From: a virus
DNA length: 25,348 bases
Direction: 5' to 3' (one strand)
IMG/VR virus record: IMGVR_UViG_3300044527_000493
Coordinates: 1 to 25,348 of that record
Positions within the stretch are counted from its first letter, which is position 1. Each line of letters begins with the position of its first letter. A program made the position numbers and the translations under genes. This document shows positions 12,162 through 20,415 of the stretch, in pieces. Under the pieces are notes generated by a model. It did not search any database and had not been told where the DNA came from. It saw only the letters and a list, made by a program, of their open reading frames with translations.

Positions 12162-13875
12162 TCGCGAAGCTGCTGCTCTGGTGGAAATGGCTCGGCGCCG
12201 AACCACCGCTCTTGATCTGTTTCGTGCTCAGTCTCATCAAGATCCCATATTTCAGTCCAACGCCAGAGAGTTGTTGGTTCGTGGTGGTGTGCGTTCTGGT
12301 AAGAGTACCTCACTGGCTGTTCTCACCGGAGCTATTGCTACAGATGGTTACGTTCATTTGTCAGATGGCACCAGGGTGAGAGCGCGTCGTCCTCACCAGT
12401 TAGGCAGGCCGCTTACGATATGGATCATTGGCTACGATCAGCGTCATATTGGAGAGACAGTTCATAGGCTTTTGTTTAAGCCAGGATTGTTCAAGATGAT
12501 ACGTGATCGCTCGACGGGTCAATTGAGATCTTACAATCAAGCCGACCCTGACGATGCAGCTAGATCGGGTGAAGTTTATCCTAGCTATCCAGTGATACCC
12601 AATCGATTCGTAAAGCCAGGATCTTGGGACTGGGAGAACAAAGGTAACAACGAGTTCAAGAAGGTTGTCATCTGGGATCCAGTGACTAAAGAAACGCTGG
12701 CTGACATCTATGCCTACTCATCCAAGGCAGAGCCTAAGCAGGGCGACCCAGTGGATGTGATTTGGATAGACGAGGCGATCAAATATCCAAAGCACTATCA
12801 AGAGTGGCAATCGCGTCTAGCTGACAGGCGAGGAAGGCTGTTCTGGTCTAGCTGGCCTAGAGCCAATAATGAGGCTCTGCGTGCTTTGACTGAACGAGCT
12901 AAGCTGCAAGATGCCGACGATCCAGATCCGATGGCTGGTGAAGTGATTCTGACAACTAGCGCAAATAGCCAGCTTGATCCTGCTGGTAAGAGAGAGCTTC
13001 TTGAGGGCTTTACCGACGAAGAAAAGTCATCTAGAGATCGTGGCGAATACTCTATTGAACAACTCAAGATGTATCCGCTATTTGACAGGAGCTTTCATTC
13101 TGCCTGCTATCCTGAGGGAGTTGAGGACAAGATTTCCGAAACGCTAAGGCGGAACAATTGGGTGCCTCCAATTGACTGGACAAGAGAGATGATTCTTGAT
13201 CCAGGCACGAGAAAGCCAGCGGTACTTTTTTGTGCCATACCGCCGCCGAGTTTCGGTGAGTATTACGTTGTTTACGATGAATTGTATCCAGGTCGAGCAG
13301 ACGCTGACACACTGGCTCCGATGATTAAGAGCAAGATACAAGGCTATCCGATCTATCGATTCATTATCGACCAGCGTGCAGGTAAGCAAACGACGATGGG
13401 CTTTGCGTTATCAGTTGCTGACAACTACTCGCGAACATTCAAAGAACACAACATCCACAGCATCTTGACGGGGCATCACTTTATGTGGGGTTCGCCCAAT
13501 GTGGAGTCTCGCATCATGCGATTGCAGTCGTGGATGCATGTGAACAATAAAGCTGGCTCCTTTCCGTATCTTCGGATTGTAACTCACAAGTGTCCGAATC
13601 TCTGTAAGCAATTAGAGGACTACATCAAAGAGGAGCGATTGGATAACGAGGTTGGTGATCGACCTGCGAAGTATCAGACGATCGACTTAGCTGTGGCGGC
13701 GGAATACTGGTGTGCCAGTTTTCCAAAGTGGTTTCCAGTTGCAGGGAAGAATATAGGGGGAGGATCCCCCGCGTTTCAATTGTTTCAGCAGTTGCAAGCG
13801 TCTTCATCGTCTCGCAAGAAGCCAGATGATAATTCGGTTTTGCTTGGCACTGCGCTTACCCCCTACAAGGTTTGA
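12139..13875 (+). CDS. terL: Terminase large subunit (DNA packaging ATPase/nuclease)
   Basis: 578-residue packaging motor. The N-terminal ATPase has Walker A GGVRSGKST (about 49-57) and Walker B VDVIWIDEA (205-213), with a coupling-motif-like stretch LFWSSWPR (235-241). The C-terminal RNase H-like nuclease shows three acidic residues in order: MILDPG (D354), FIIDQRAGKQT (D411) and YQTIDLAVAAEYW (D516). Start 12139 lies in the previous gene (23-nt overlap) with a weak SD; ATG 12187 with GGTGGAA upstream is an alternative. The last roughly 45 residues, after the nuclease, are Ser/Gln/Lys-rich and contain the 21-bp repeat copy (13741-13761). It packages DNA through the portal encoded next. It lies after the capsid gene, unlike the usual order. 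Confidence 0.93.
   Translation: MTNLNLSNREAAALVEMARRRTTALDLFRAQSHQDPIFQSNARELLVRGGVRSGKSTSLAVLTGAIATDGYVHLSDGTRVRARRPHQLGRPLTIWIIGYDQRHIGETVHRLLFKPGLFKMIRDRSTGQLRSYNQADPDDAARSGEVYPSYPVIPNRFVKPGSWDWENKGNNEFKKVVIWDPVTKETLADIYAYSSKAEPKQGDPVDVIWIDEAIKYPKHYQEWQSRLADRRGRLFWSSWPRANNEALRALTERAKLQDADDPDPMAGEVILTTSANSQLDPAGKRELLEGFTDEEKSSRDRGEYSIEQLKMYPLFDRSFHSACYPEGVEDKISETLRRNNWVPPIDWTREMILDPGTRKPAVLFCAIPPPSFGEYYVVYDELYPGRADADTLAPMIKSKIQGYPIYRFIIDQRAGKQTTMGFALSVADNYSRTFKEHNIHSILTGHHFMWGSPNVESRIMRLQSWMHVNNKAGSFPYLRIVTHKCPNLCKQLEDYIKEERLDNEVGDRPAKYQTIDLAVAAEYWCASFPKWFPVAGKNIGGGSPAFQLFQQLQASSSSRKKPDDNSVLLGTALTPYKV
13741..13761 (+). repeat. 21-bp exact direct repeat, copy 1 (inside terL)
   Basis: Identical to 21448-21468, 7.7 kb downstream, starting GCAGGGAAGAATATAGG and ending GGGGA. 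The copy is in-frame coding in the terminase tail (AGKNIGG). It continues into a GGGGGA-GGA-TCCCCC hairpin (13756-13770), which the other copy lacks. Confidence 0.8.
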
Positions 13876-13877
13876 AC

Positions 13878-14216
13878 ATGTCGCTCAACAAAAATTTTGA
13901 TGGATTGGCTCCGGTTGGTTTGCCAATTCTGTGGTGTCCTCCACATGCTCCCGATGATGTCGTCCCAGGGATCGTGTCGGATTCGTTTCACAATGGCGTA
14001 GTGTCAATCAATACATTTCCAACGTCCAAGAGGAGTGGTGGTGGCTTAGTGACTAGCGTGCCGCACTTAAGTGATGCAAGGCTGTTCGTTGATGGCAAGC
14101 CCACTGAATTGGCGAAGCGAACTGGTTGGTGGATGTTCCCCAAGTGGTATGAGGATCTGGTTGAGGTTCGTGGTGTCCCTGATCGCAAGTCTGGTAAGGT
14201 CAAGGAAGCTAACTAA
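13878..14216 (+). CDS. Small hypothetical protein between terminase and portal
   Basis: 112 residues from ATG 13878, with AAGG upstream; a TTG at 13872 is an alternative. It is rich in Gly, Pro and Trp (PILWCPPHAPDDVVPG, GWWMFPKWYEDL), predicted beta-rich and compact. The 'LPILWCPP' opening and 'DSFHNGVVSIN' strand suggest a small barrel. It ends TAATG, overlapping the portal start by one base, so the two are coupled. No family was recognised. Confidence 0.65.
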   Translation: MSLNKNFDGLAPVGLPILWCPPHAPDDVVPGIVSDSFHNGVVSINTFPTSKRSGGGLVTSVPHLSDARLFVDGKPTELAKRTGWWMFPKWYEDLVEVRGVPDRKSGKVKEAN

Positions 14217-16333
14217 TGCTTGAGATTCGGGGTAGGCTTGAACGACTGGTGAGTGTTTGGTTGACGAGGATTGAGCAAGCTCGTAAAGCGAGAGAGCCCT
14301 TTCGTCAGACCGCTGACATTTGCCGGAACTTCTATCAGGGTACGTGCGGCTTTATGTGGGACGATACGTTCCGCAATAAGTTCTTTAGTAACCTGCCAGC
14401 CCCTCAGTTCAAAATGACGATAGCAAAAGCTTTTGAACTTGTCAGCGTGTTTGGTCCTTCACTCTATTGGGACTATCCTGGTATCTCTGCTCGCCCTTAC
14501 GCTCGTCTAGACATTGAGCCCGATGTCATGGGTGATCCTGCCGATCCTGCCACGGCACAGAGGTACCAGGATTTTTTACAGCGATATGAAAGTAATCGCA
14601 GGCGAAATAAGACTCGTTGTTCACTCATGGAGCAATACCTGTCTTATGCTCAACGTGAGCAGCCTAATGGTGGGTTGATTGCTGAAAGCCAGCTTGCGAT
14701 TACAGAGGCTTTGATTACTGGGCGAGGTTGCCTGTGGACGGAGAAGTATCAGTTCCCAGGTAGCGAGCGAGTGCTGACTAGATCGGTGTTCGATTCTTGC
14801 TTGCGTCTGTTTATTGACCCTCAGTGTACTAAGCCAAACTTGAGTGATTGCGGCTGGATTGGCAGACAGCACATTGAGAATTACTGGGATGTTGAGCGAA
14901 GATTTGATCTACCTGCTGGCTCTCTTAGTCGTTACGCACGTAATGTTGGCGTGGCTGGTGCAGACGCTAATGAGGTATCTGAGAGTGGCAGGGATGAATA
15001 TCATCCGATCAAGAACAGTGCCTACGCAACGTCTAATAAGATTATCTGGTATGAGATCTACTCTAAGGTAGGTGTGGGTACTCGCCTAGATGATTTTGAT
15101 TCGACTCTACATGAAGCGTTCGAGCAGACTGTTGGCGACTTCGCTTACTTGGCTGTGGCTAAAGGTGTACCCTTTCCGCTTAACTTTCCGCCAAGTACCG
15201 CAGAGCTTGGCGACGATGAGATACGTAGGGCATTGGATTGGCCTGTTCCGATCTACAGAGATGGTCGCTGGCCTGTGTCACTGCTGGACTTCTATGAGGC
15301 TTCTAGTGGCCCTTGGCCTCTGGCTCCGATTGGCATGGGGCTAGGTGAGTTGATTTTCTTGAATGTGATGATGTCATGCTTGTGTGATCGTGTCTATCAG
15401 AACTCAAGAAACATTTGGGCTGTGCTCAAGGAAGCTGGCGATGATGTTATTGGAAAGCTAAAGAGCAATGAGTTCAACATTATCGTTGAGCTAAATGGCA
15501 TGGCTCACCAGAATATCAATGAGCTAGTTACGATGCTTCAGTCGCCTGCCATCAATTACGATGTGATACGTATGCTTGAGTACGTGTCGATGTCCTTCGA
15601 TAAGCGGACGGGTCTAACTGAAGCTTTGTATGGGATGAATGTCGGCGGCAAGGTTGCTCGTACTGCGGCGGACATCAACTTCAAAGAGGCTGCTACGTCG
15701 ATACGTCCTGACTGGATGAGTCGAAAGGTGGAGGCGTGGCAAACCAATAGGGCTAATGTTGAGCGTATCTACGCTGGCTGGAATGTACGTGGGCAAGATT
15801 TGGTTCCTTTGTTTGGCCCAGAGGGTGCACAGATTTGGGATGAGTTGATTGCCAACGAAGATCCAGAGATCTATGTTCGAGAGATGGCTATGACGATCGA
15901 AGCCAATTCGATACGCAAGCCAAACAAGTTCCGTGACAATGAGAACCTGACTCGCATTGCTCAGTATCTTCTGCCGCAGCTTAATCAGATTGCAATGGCA
16001 GGTAATCCAGAGCCTCTTAATGCGTTCATTAAGTCAATTGGCGATGCGATGGAGCAGGATGTGACCGATTGGTTAATTCCTGCTATGCAGCCTCAGATGC
16101 CTCCTCAGCAAGGGCAGATGCCACCTCCTGAGCAAATGCCACCTCCTGAACAGCAGATTCCTCCGCAGGAAGAAATGCCTCCAGAGGCTATGCCTATGGA
16201 TATGCAAGCCCCTCCTCCTGAGATGATGCAGCCAGATGTTATGAGTCAGAGTCCTGAGATGGATCCTGAGATGATGGCGATGTTAGAGAACCTACCCCCT
16301 GAAGCGTTAATGGAGTTGAGTGGTGGCTTATAA
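14216..16333 (+). CDS. Portal protein
   Basis: 705-residue protein immediately after terminase. The long helical/beta body (GFMWDDTFRNKFFSNLPAP, then EALITGRGCLWTEKYQFPG, LDWPVPIYRDGRWPVSLLDF and VSMSFDKRTGLTEALYGMN) has the length and pattern of phage portal proteins: an early wing region, a 'GRG' turn, and a region before the C-terminus typical of the stem and crown. The C-terminal 80 residues are a Pro/Met/Gln/Glu low-complexity tail ending NLPPEALMELSGGL, a common feature of portals in many phages. It forms the dodecameric DNA entry pore at one head vertex and binds terminase and adaptor proteins. The start ATG overlaps the previous stop (TAATG). AAGGA lies about 10 nt upstream. Confidence 0.85.
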   Translation: MLEIRGRLERLVSVWLTRIEQARKAREPFRQTADICRNFYQGTCGFMWDDTFRNKFFSNLPAPQFKMTIAKAFELVSVFGPSLYWDYPGISARPYARLDIEPDVMGDPADPATAQRYQDFLQRYESNRRRNKTRCSLMEQYLSYAQREQPNGGLIAESQLAITEALITGRGCLWTEKYQFPGSERVLTRSVFDSCLRLFIDPQCTKPNLSDCGWIGRQHIENYWDVERRFDLPAGSLSRYARNVGVAGADANEVSESGRDEYHPIKNSAYATSNKIIWYEIYSKVGVGTRLDDFDSTLHEAFEQTVGDFAYLAVAKGVPFPLNFPPSTAELGDDEIRRALDWPVPIYRDGRWPVSLLDFYEASSGPWPLAPIGMGLGELIFLNVMMSCLCDRVYQNSRNIWAVLKEAGDDVIGKLKSNEFNIIVELNGMAHQNINELVTMLQSPAINYDVIRMLEYVSMSFDKRTGLTEALYGMNVGGKVARTAADINFKEAATSIRPDWMSRKVEAWQTNRANVERIYAGWNVRGQDLVPLFGPEGAQIWDELIANEDPEIYVREMAMTIEANSIRKPNKFRDNENLTRIAQYLLPQLNQIAMAGNPEPLNAFIKSIGDAMEQDVTDWLIPAMQPQMPPQQGQMPPPEQMPPPEQQIPPQEEMPPEAMPMDMQAPPPEMMQPDVMSQSPEMDPEMMAMLENLPPEALMELSGGL
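16118..16153 (+). repeat. 18-bp imperfect tandem repeat in the portal C-terminal tail
   Basis: Two near-identical units beginning ATGCCACCTCCTGA start at 16118 and 16136. They code for Met-Pro-Pro-Pro-Glu-Gln repeats within a longer Pro/Gln/Met/Glu-rich tail. Such repeats can expand or contract by slippage. Confidence 0.6.
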
Positions 16334-16883
16334 GATCAAGATCAACGGTGTAGTTCACACTATGATTGAGAGTGATGGGGAGGTTCGCTATGAACCGCCT
16401 TTACCTGAAAGTGAAATCGTTAAGGGCAGGAAGAATATGAGGGAGGTGTTAGCCTCCAAGAAATTCCCTGGTGTTAGTACAGAGAACACATTCTTCTCTG
16501 GTCGCGGCACTCTAGAGAATCAATTTAAGGATGACCCTGAGTTCCTCCAAGAGATTATTGAGGGAGCCAAGGCTGACGGATATACCCCAAACCCCAATGA
16601 TGTTTACTTGAGTCAGCTTGCTAGGAAGCCAGGAGATAAACGAGCTTTTGTTTCGCAGGCTGATGGCGTGTCAAAGATTCGCAAGGTGTGTGAAGAGAAT
16701 CGTCTGCAATGCGATGAAGTTGGTACGCAAAAGTACGAGGTGGCACCAAAGGCACCTGTGCGATTGGCTGAGGATTTAGTTCAGGCTGAAGTCGCAAAGT
16801 ATAAGTCAAGTCCTGAGTTTTCTAGGATGGGAGACCAGGAATTACGGGAGTTTGTTGTGGATCAACATGGAGCAAGGAGTTAG
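16320..16883 (+). CDS. Hypothetical virion-associated protein
   Basis: 187-residue protein starting with GTG at 16320 (a second GTG is at 16323), overlapping the portal end by 14 nt, with GGAG 5-8 nt upstream. The N-terminus (YKIKINGVVHTMIESDGEVRYEPP) is beta-rich and the middle and C-terminal parts are helical and charged (EDPEF-like segment DDPEFLQEIIEGAKADGY). Position between portal and small beta proteins suggests a head or connector component. No motif was recognised. Confidence 0.6.
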   Translation: MVAYKIKINGVVHTMIESDGEVRYEPPLPESEIVKGRKNMREVLASKKFPGVSTENTFFSGRGTLENQFKDDPEFLQEIIEGAKADGYTPNPNDVYLSQLARKPGDKRAFVSQADGVSKIRKVCEENRLQCDEVGTQKYEVAPKAPVRLAEDLVQAEVAKYKSSPEFSRMGDQELREFVVDQHGARS

Positions 16884-16885
16884 GA

Positions 16886-17332
16886 ATGTCTTTAACTGGG
16901 ACCGAGCGAAGTTCACTTATTGCGGCAGTAGCTCAGCCTTCGCCTGGGCGCAAACTGGCTGATGTCATCAACCTTATGGATGATGGTGCTTATACAGTTT
17001 CTTATTCGATTGGTGCTGAGGCTACCAATGCGATTGCTGTGACGATTACGGTCAAGACGATCGACAATCGTGCTTTGGATAATCGCGTCTGTTTGGATTT
17101 TCTTTTGATCAGCAGCACATCTACGTTTGCACTCAATGCAACCGACTACACGATTGCAGCTACCACTGGGGTTGTCGCTGAACTTGTTGCCGACAAGGTG
17201 TTGCGAGTCGTAACGAGCGCTACTGGCGTTGCGGTGTTGACTTTCACCTTTGCAAGCACTGCTACGAGCTTCTTGGCTGCTTGCTTGCCAGGTGGTGCGA
17301 TGACTGTCTCTGGCGCAATTACTCACACCTAA
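16886..17332 (+). CDS. Beta-rich virion protein, possible Ig-like or head-fibre protein
   Basis: 148-residue protein with AAGGAG 7 nt upstream, starting 2 nt after the previous stop. It is Ala/Thr/Val-rich with alternating hydrophobic positions: VSYSIGAEATNAIAVTITVKT, TSTFALNATDYTIAATTG and VVTSATGVAVLTFTFAST, consistent with a beta-sandwich such as Ig-like phage surface domains. An N-terminal helix (SSLIAAVAQPSPGRKLADVINLM) precedes it. It probably decorates the head or tail, by context. No precise family. Confidence 0.6.
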   Translation: MSLTGTERSSLIAAVAQPSPGRKLADVINLMDDGAYTVSYSIGAEATNAIAVTITVKTIDNRALDNRVCLDFLLISSTSTFALNATDYTIAATTGVVAELVADKVLRVVTSATGVAVLTFTFASTATSFLAACLPGGAMTVSGAITHT

Positions 17333-17346
17333 TGATGGGGTAGTCT

Positions 17347-18540
17347 GTGACCTACTTAGCTAGCTGGAACAATGTGTTCACTTTCTGGGACATGGTTCAG
17401 AGACTGTTGCTTCGTAACGGTCTGGCTGGCTCAGAGGTTGACATTGCACGTTTGCGAGTGGCGATCGATAAGGCTTATCGGATGTTACCTGCCATACACA
17501 ACTGGAGGTTTTACAATCGTAGGCTGACGTTGCTTGTTGAGGCTCCGCAGACGATCGATGCTGTGTCGTATGACCATACAGGTGGAACTTACGAGCGCCA
17601 GTTGACTATCACTGGCTCCTCGGTTTGGCCAACCACTGCTGTCTACGGCGAGATTATTCTTGGTGATGTAGTTTACCAGATCGAACGTCGCGTGAGTAAT
17701 ACGATCGTCACGCTGACAGAGGAAACTAATCCTGGTAAGGATGTGTCTGGTACTGGATTGATATGGTTTCGGAGTTGCTATCCGTTTCCTGTTCCAGTCA
17801 AGCAGGTAGCGGAAGCGTGGAGAGGAAACCAGATATACAGGTTAAAAGCTTGTACGTCTTTAGACTATCCTCGTTTTCGCAAGATGTTTCGTCAGCCAGG
17901 GACTCCAATCCAGTATGCCATTCTGCCTAGTCGCGATCGTATGGGTGTGATGGATTTCTGCTTGGTTCCTCCGCCAACAGTGGCTGAGGTGTATGAAGTT
18001 CATGTCGATGTGGCTCCTACGCCACTAAGGACATATGAGGTGTCAGGCGCTGATGCGGCGGTAACGTCAGGTAGCAATACAGTTACCTGTGCAGGTGCGT
18101 CGTTTAGTCAGAATCTGGTGGGCACTATTTTTCGCCTGTCTCCTAGTAGTTCTTTACCAAGTGGTCTTCATTACGGTGCTGCGGGTCGCGATGAATTTGA
18201 ATGGCAAGCTGTTGTCAGGAGAGTTCCTAGTTCTACGACACTGGAGTTGGTGGAAGCCTCTCCTGTGACGGCGAGCGATAGAGGTTATTCGCTAAGCGAT
18301 CCACTGGACATCAATCCGATGACCATGATGGATTACTTCGAAAGTTTAGCGTTCGAGCATTTCTCAACAAACGCGGATCACGCCAAGTTGGCTGAGGCTA
18401 AGGAGCTTTCAAAGCAATCTTTCCGATTGGCGATGCAAGCTGAGAGCACAACTAACTTTGATCATGAGCCGAGCATGTTTGGAACGCTTGGACTGAATGA
18501 TAAGTGGTGGAGGTATACGACGGTTTTGCCTCCTGTCTAG
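17347..18540 (+). CDS. Head-tail adaptor/connector-like protein
   Basis: 397-residue protein from GTG 17347. The N-terminal helical part (VDIARLRVAIDKAYRMLPA, then HNWRFYNRRLTLLVEA) resembles adaptors that dock below the portal, where a helical bundle with an 'A-x2-K-A-Y-x2-L-x4-W-x-(F/Y)' pattern is common. A beta-rich middle with a Ser/Thr/Gly insertion follows (SGSNTVTCAGASFSQNLVG), then helices near the C-terminus (EHFSTNADHAKLAEAKELS). Downstream of portal and small head proteins this fits a connector or tail-tube-like neck protein. Whether the virion has a short or long tail cannot be told: no tape measure protein is in the window. Confidence 0.55.
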   Translation: MTYLASWNNVFTFWDMVQRLLLRNGLAGSEVDIARLRVAIDKAYRMLPAIHNWRFYNRRLTLLVEAPQTIDAVSYDHTGGTYERQLTITGSSVWPTTAVYGEIILGDVVYQIERRVSNTIVTLTEETNPGKDVSGTGLIWFRSCYPFPVPVKQVAEAWRGNQIYRLKACTSLDYPRFRKMFRQPGTPIQYAILPSRDRMGVMDFCLVPPPTVAEVYEVHVDVAPTPLRTYEVSGADAAVTSGSNTVTCAGASFSQNLVGTIFRLSPSSSLPSGLHYGAAGRDEFEWQAVVRRVPSSTTLELVEASPVTASDRGYSLSDPLDINPMTMMDYFESLAFEHFSTNADHAKLAEAKELSKQSFRLAMQAESTTNFDHEPSMFGTLGLNDKWWRYTTVLPPV

Positions 18541-18563
18541 TTTCCCCCTAATGGAGTTAAGTT

Positions 18564-18866
18564 ATGAGTCCTGATGTCAAGTATGAGCTAGAGAGTAAGG
18601 TGGCTGCGTTTGCTGCTGTCAGTGGAGCGGACAAGGGATCTGTGGTTGGTAATCTTGCCAAGCTAATTCTGGAGATTCTAGAAAAGAGTGCAGGCATTGA
18701 TGCTGAGAAGATGGTGTCATTCTGTGGAGAACTGTACGACAAGTACATCGCTCCGCTGGATCTTCCAGGTATTCCTGATGTCATGGAAGTCATGGTTGAT
18801 AAGGTACTGAAGTCGACGCTGGAATCGATCATTCGCAAGGCTCTTAGTGATTTGAGGGCAGTGTAA
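18564..18866 (+). CDS. Small helical hypothetical protein
   Basis: 100-residue protein with GGAG about 9 nt upstream of ATG 18564. It is helical and moderately acidic: AFAAVSGADKGSVVGNLAKL followed by ILEILEKSAGIDAEKMVSF, then LPGIPDVMEVMVDKVLKS. It has no clear TM segment. Its stop overlaps the next start (TAATG), so it is coupled to the lipoprotein gene, which marks it as the first gene of the envelope-like cluster. Function unknown. Confidence 0.6.
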   Translation: MSPDVKYELESKVAAFAAVSGADKGSVVGNLAKLILEILEKSAGIDAEKMVSFCGELYDKYIAPLDLPGIPDVMEVMVDKVLKSTLESIIRKALSDLRAV

Positions 18867-19279
18867 TGAAAGCCATGCAGGGAGTGTTTCAGGTCGGCAT
18901 GATCGTGGCGATTATGGGATTGATTGGCTCATGCATGCAACTCAAGACTATTCCTCAGCCTGAAGTTGAGGAGCCAGTGATTGAGGTTGTCGCAGAGCCA
19001 GATCCTATCATCGATGTTCAGCCAGAGATTATTTCGGATCCTAAGCCAGAAAGCCAGGACGGGACGATCGTAATGTACACACGAGACGGGTGTGTTTGGT
19101 GTGAGCGATGGAAGCAAGTTGAGCTACCGAAAGTATTGCGGTCGTTCTGGAAATTTCGTGAAGTGTATACGAGCGAAGGTCCAGTACCTAGATTTGAGGT
19201 TTTCGGTAGAGGCAAGGCTATTTCACACACTGGCTACATGGATATGCCTACATTGCGTCGAATTGTGGATAGCATGTAA
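18866..19279 (+). CDS. Lipoprotein-like glutaredoxin/thioredoxin-fold protein
   Basis: 137-residue protein. Residues 5-23 form a signal-like hydrophobic stretch ending LIGSC, a plausible but non-ideal lipobox with C23 as the lipidated cysteine. Residues 28-66 are a Pro/Glu/Asp-rich linker (PEVEEPVIEVVAEPDP). The C-terminal domain begins IVMYTRDGCVWCERW, a glutaredoxin-like strand and CxxC pair (C76-V-W-C79), and has a later DMPTLR resembling the cis-Pro turn. It would act outside the cytoplasmic membrane as a disulfide reductase or isomerase. The start overlaps the previous stop. An export-anchored redox protein within a phage late operon is unusual. Confidence 0.75.
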   Translation: MKAMQGVFQVGMIVAIMGLIGSCMQLKTIPQPEVEEPVIEVVAEPDPIIDVQPEIISDPKPESQDGTIVMYTRDGCVWCERWKQVELPKVLRSFWKFREVYTSEGPVPRFEVFGRGKAISHTGYMDMPTLRRIVDSM

Positions 19280-19294
19280 TTACGGATAACGCCA

Positions 19295-19915
19295 ATGGCT
19301 TTAACGGATCCAGATATGGGGCCAGTCTCCATTACCCAAGCGGGTGCTGTGCGGCTGTGCTCCGACATGCCAATAGGTATGGCAGCGGTCACGAAAGAAG
19401 GTAGGTTTCGATGGGTGAATACATCGATGTGTCGATGCCTGGAGTACACCGAGGGTCAGCTTCTCTCCATGGTTCTTGGAGAGATAACGCACGAAAAGCA
19501 CCTGACAGTGGATCGGGATCTGGTGGAGAGATTAAAGTCTGGCGAATTGACGAGCTACACGGTAGTCAAGGCGTTTCACAAGAACGGCTCACGACCGGAG
19601 AGGCCGAGGTATGCGTGGGGGAGCTTGACGGTGTTTCGGGAGCCAGTGATCGGAGAGGTTCAATTCTTTTGGATCTTCTTCGTTCCGCACAACGACATGA
19701 AGGAATCGGGAGTAGCGTCATGGAAGGACATGCTGATTTTCGTGAGAGACAATTACAAGTGGCTTGCGACGGTCATCGCCATTGCAATCGCGCTAGCTTC
19801 CGGCAACTATACGGCAATATCCGCACTGCTGAACAAGCAAAGCGTGATAGAGAAAGAGTTGCAAAGTGGTCCGCCTACGTCCTCCTCGGAATCTGCGTTG
19901 CCTCAACCGCAGTGA
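19295..19915 (+). CDS. PAS-domain protein with C-terminal transmembrane helix
   Basis: 206-residue protein. Residues about 20-132 form a PAS fold: CSDMPIGMAAVTKEGRFRWVN, then EYTEGQLLSMVLGEITHEKHL, then VERLKSGELTSYTVVKAFHKNG and QFFWIFFVPH, in the usual strand/helix order. Residues 155-178 are a TM helix (WLATVIAIAIALASGNYTAI), followed by a Gln/Ser-rich tail. No histidine kinase, GGDEF or other output domain follows, so the TM helix itself may be the effector, for example as a holin or anchor. The likely cytoplasmic N-terminus is inferred. The SD is weak (GGAT region). Its last 196 nt hold another gene in a different frame (19720-19971). Confidence 0.75.
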   Translation: MALTDPDMGPVSITQAGAVRLCSDMPIGMAAVTKEGRFRWVNTSMCRCLEYTEGQLLSMVLGEITHEKHLTVDRDLVERLKSGELTSYTVVKAFHKNGSRPERPRYAWGSLTVFREPVIGEVQFFWIFFVPHNDMKESGVASWKDMLIFVRDNYKWLATVIAIAIALASGNYTAISALLNKQSVIEKELQSGPPTSSSESALPQPQ

Positions 19916-19971
19916 CTCTACTGATTACTTATCTTCTGTGGCTACGATTGGATCAGATAGCGAGTAGGTAA
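19720..19971 (+). CDS. Nested small transmembrane protein overlapping the PAS gene
   Basis: 83-residue ORF in another frame, starting inside the PAS gene and ending 56 nt beyond it. GGGAG (19708-19712) lies 7 nt before the ATG, a better SD than that of the host gene. Residues 1-50 are polar and basic (RTAEQAKRDRERVAKW), then a single TM helix (SAYVLLGICVASTAVTLLITYL) and a short LRLDQIASR tail. The stop TAA overlaps the next ATG. The frame is open further upstream to 19411 but without obvious protein character. The layout resembles small phage lysis proteins such as holin or spanin components; the nesting recalls Rz/Rz1, though the topology differs. It is real by SD, TM and coupling; function inferred. 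Confidence 0.6.
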   Translation: MEGHADFRERQLQVACDGHRHCNRASFRQLYGNIRTAEQAKRDRERVAKWSAYVLLGICVASTAVTLLITYLLWLRLDQIASR

Positions 19972-20414
19972 TGGCACAGACGGACAGGCACAAAGAGATA
20001 GCCGATCGTATTGTAGCTTTACTTAAGGCTGAAAACTTTCCGCCTTTTCGTGCTAGTGAAGTGCGCTATGAAGATCCTCCAGAAATTAAACCTTCCAATG
20101 GAATCACTGTTTCTCCAATGGAAGAATCTGAGGGTGTTGGGACAAACTTGCAGGATGATATTCAATACACTTTTCGTATCACTAGATCCATTGGGAGGAT
20201 GAATACTCAGGAAGGTTTGACCGCGAAGTCCTACTTTAGAACTAGGATTCGTCAGATGTTTCATCGCAAGAGGATTGGCGGAATTGAGTGTGAGCTAATC
20301 ACTATTGTTCGGCATGCTGATTTCACCTCTATGCCCAAATGGCGCAAAAGCAACCTGGATGTTTGTGCCATGCTGATAACTGTCACAGTACGCGAGACGC
20401 GAGTGACTGAATAG
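19971..20414 (+). CDS. Tail-terminator/neck-like virion protein
   Basis: 147-residue protein whose ATG overlaps the previous stop. It begins with a helix (RHKEIADRIVALLKAENFPP) and continues with SNGITVSPMEESEGVGTNLQDD, IQYTFRITRSIG and VCAMLITVTVRETR, a beta-alpha pattern found in tail-terminator and head-tail joining proteins of long-tailed phages. The C-terminal strand 'LDVCAMLITVTVRETR' is typical of the group. It would cap the tail tube or join tail to head. The call is from pattern memory. It is the only hint of a long tail in the window. Confidence 0.5.
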   Translation: MAQTDRHKEIADRIVALLKAENFPPFRASEVRYEDPPEIKPSNGITVSPMEESEGVGTNLQDDIQYTFRITRSIGRMNTQEGLTAKSYFRTRIRQMFHRKRIGGIECELITIVRHADFTSMPKWRKSNLDVCAMLITVTVRETRVTE

Positions 20415-20415
20415 C

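Noticed and set aside
19411-19719. Upstream extension of the nested small TM ORF
   Set aside because: It is read out of frame through the PAS domain, is Gly/Ser/Arg-rich noise, and the SD at 19708 supports the later start.
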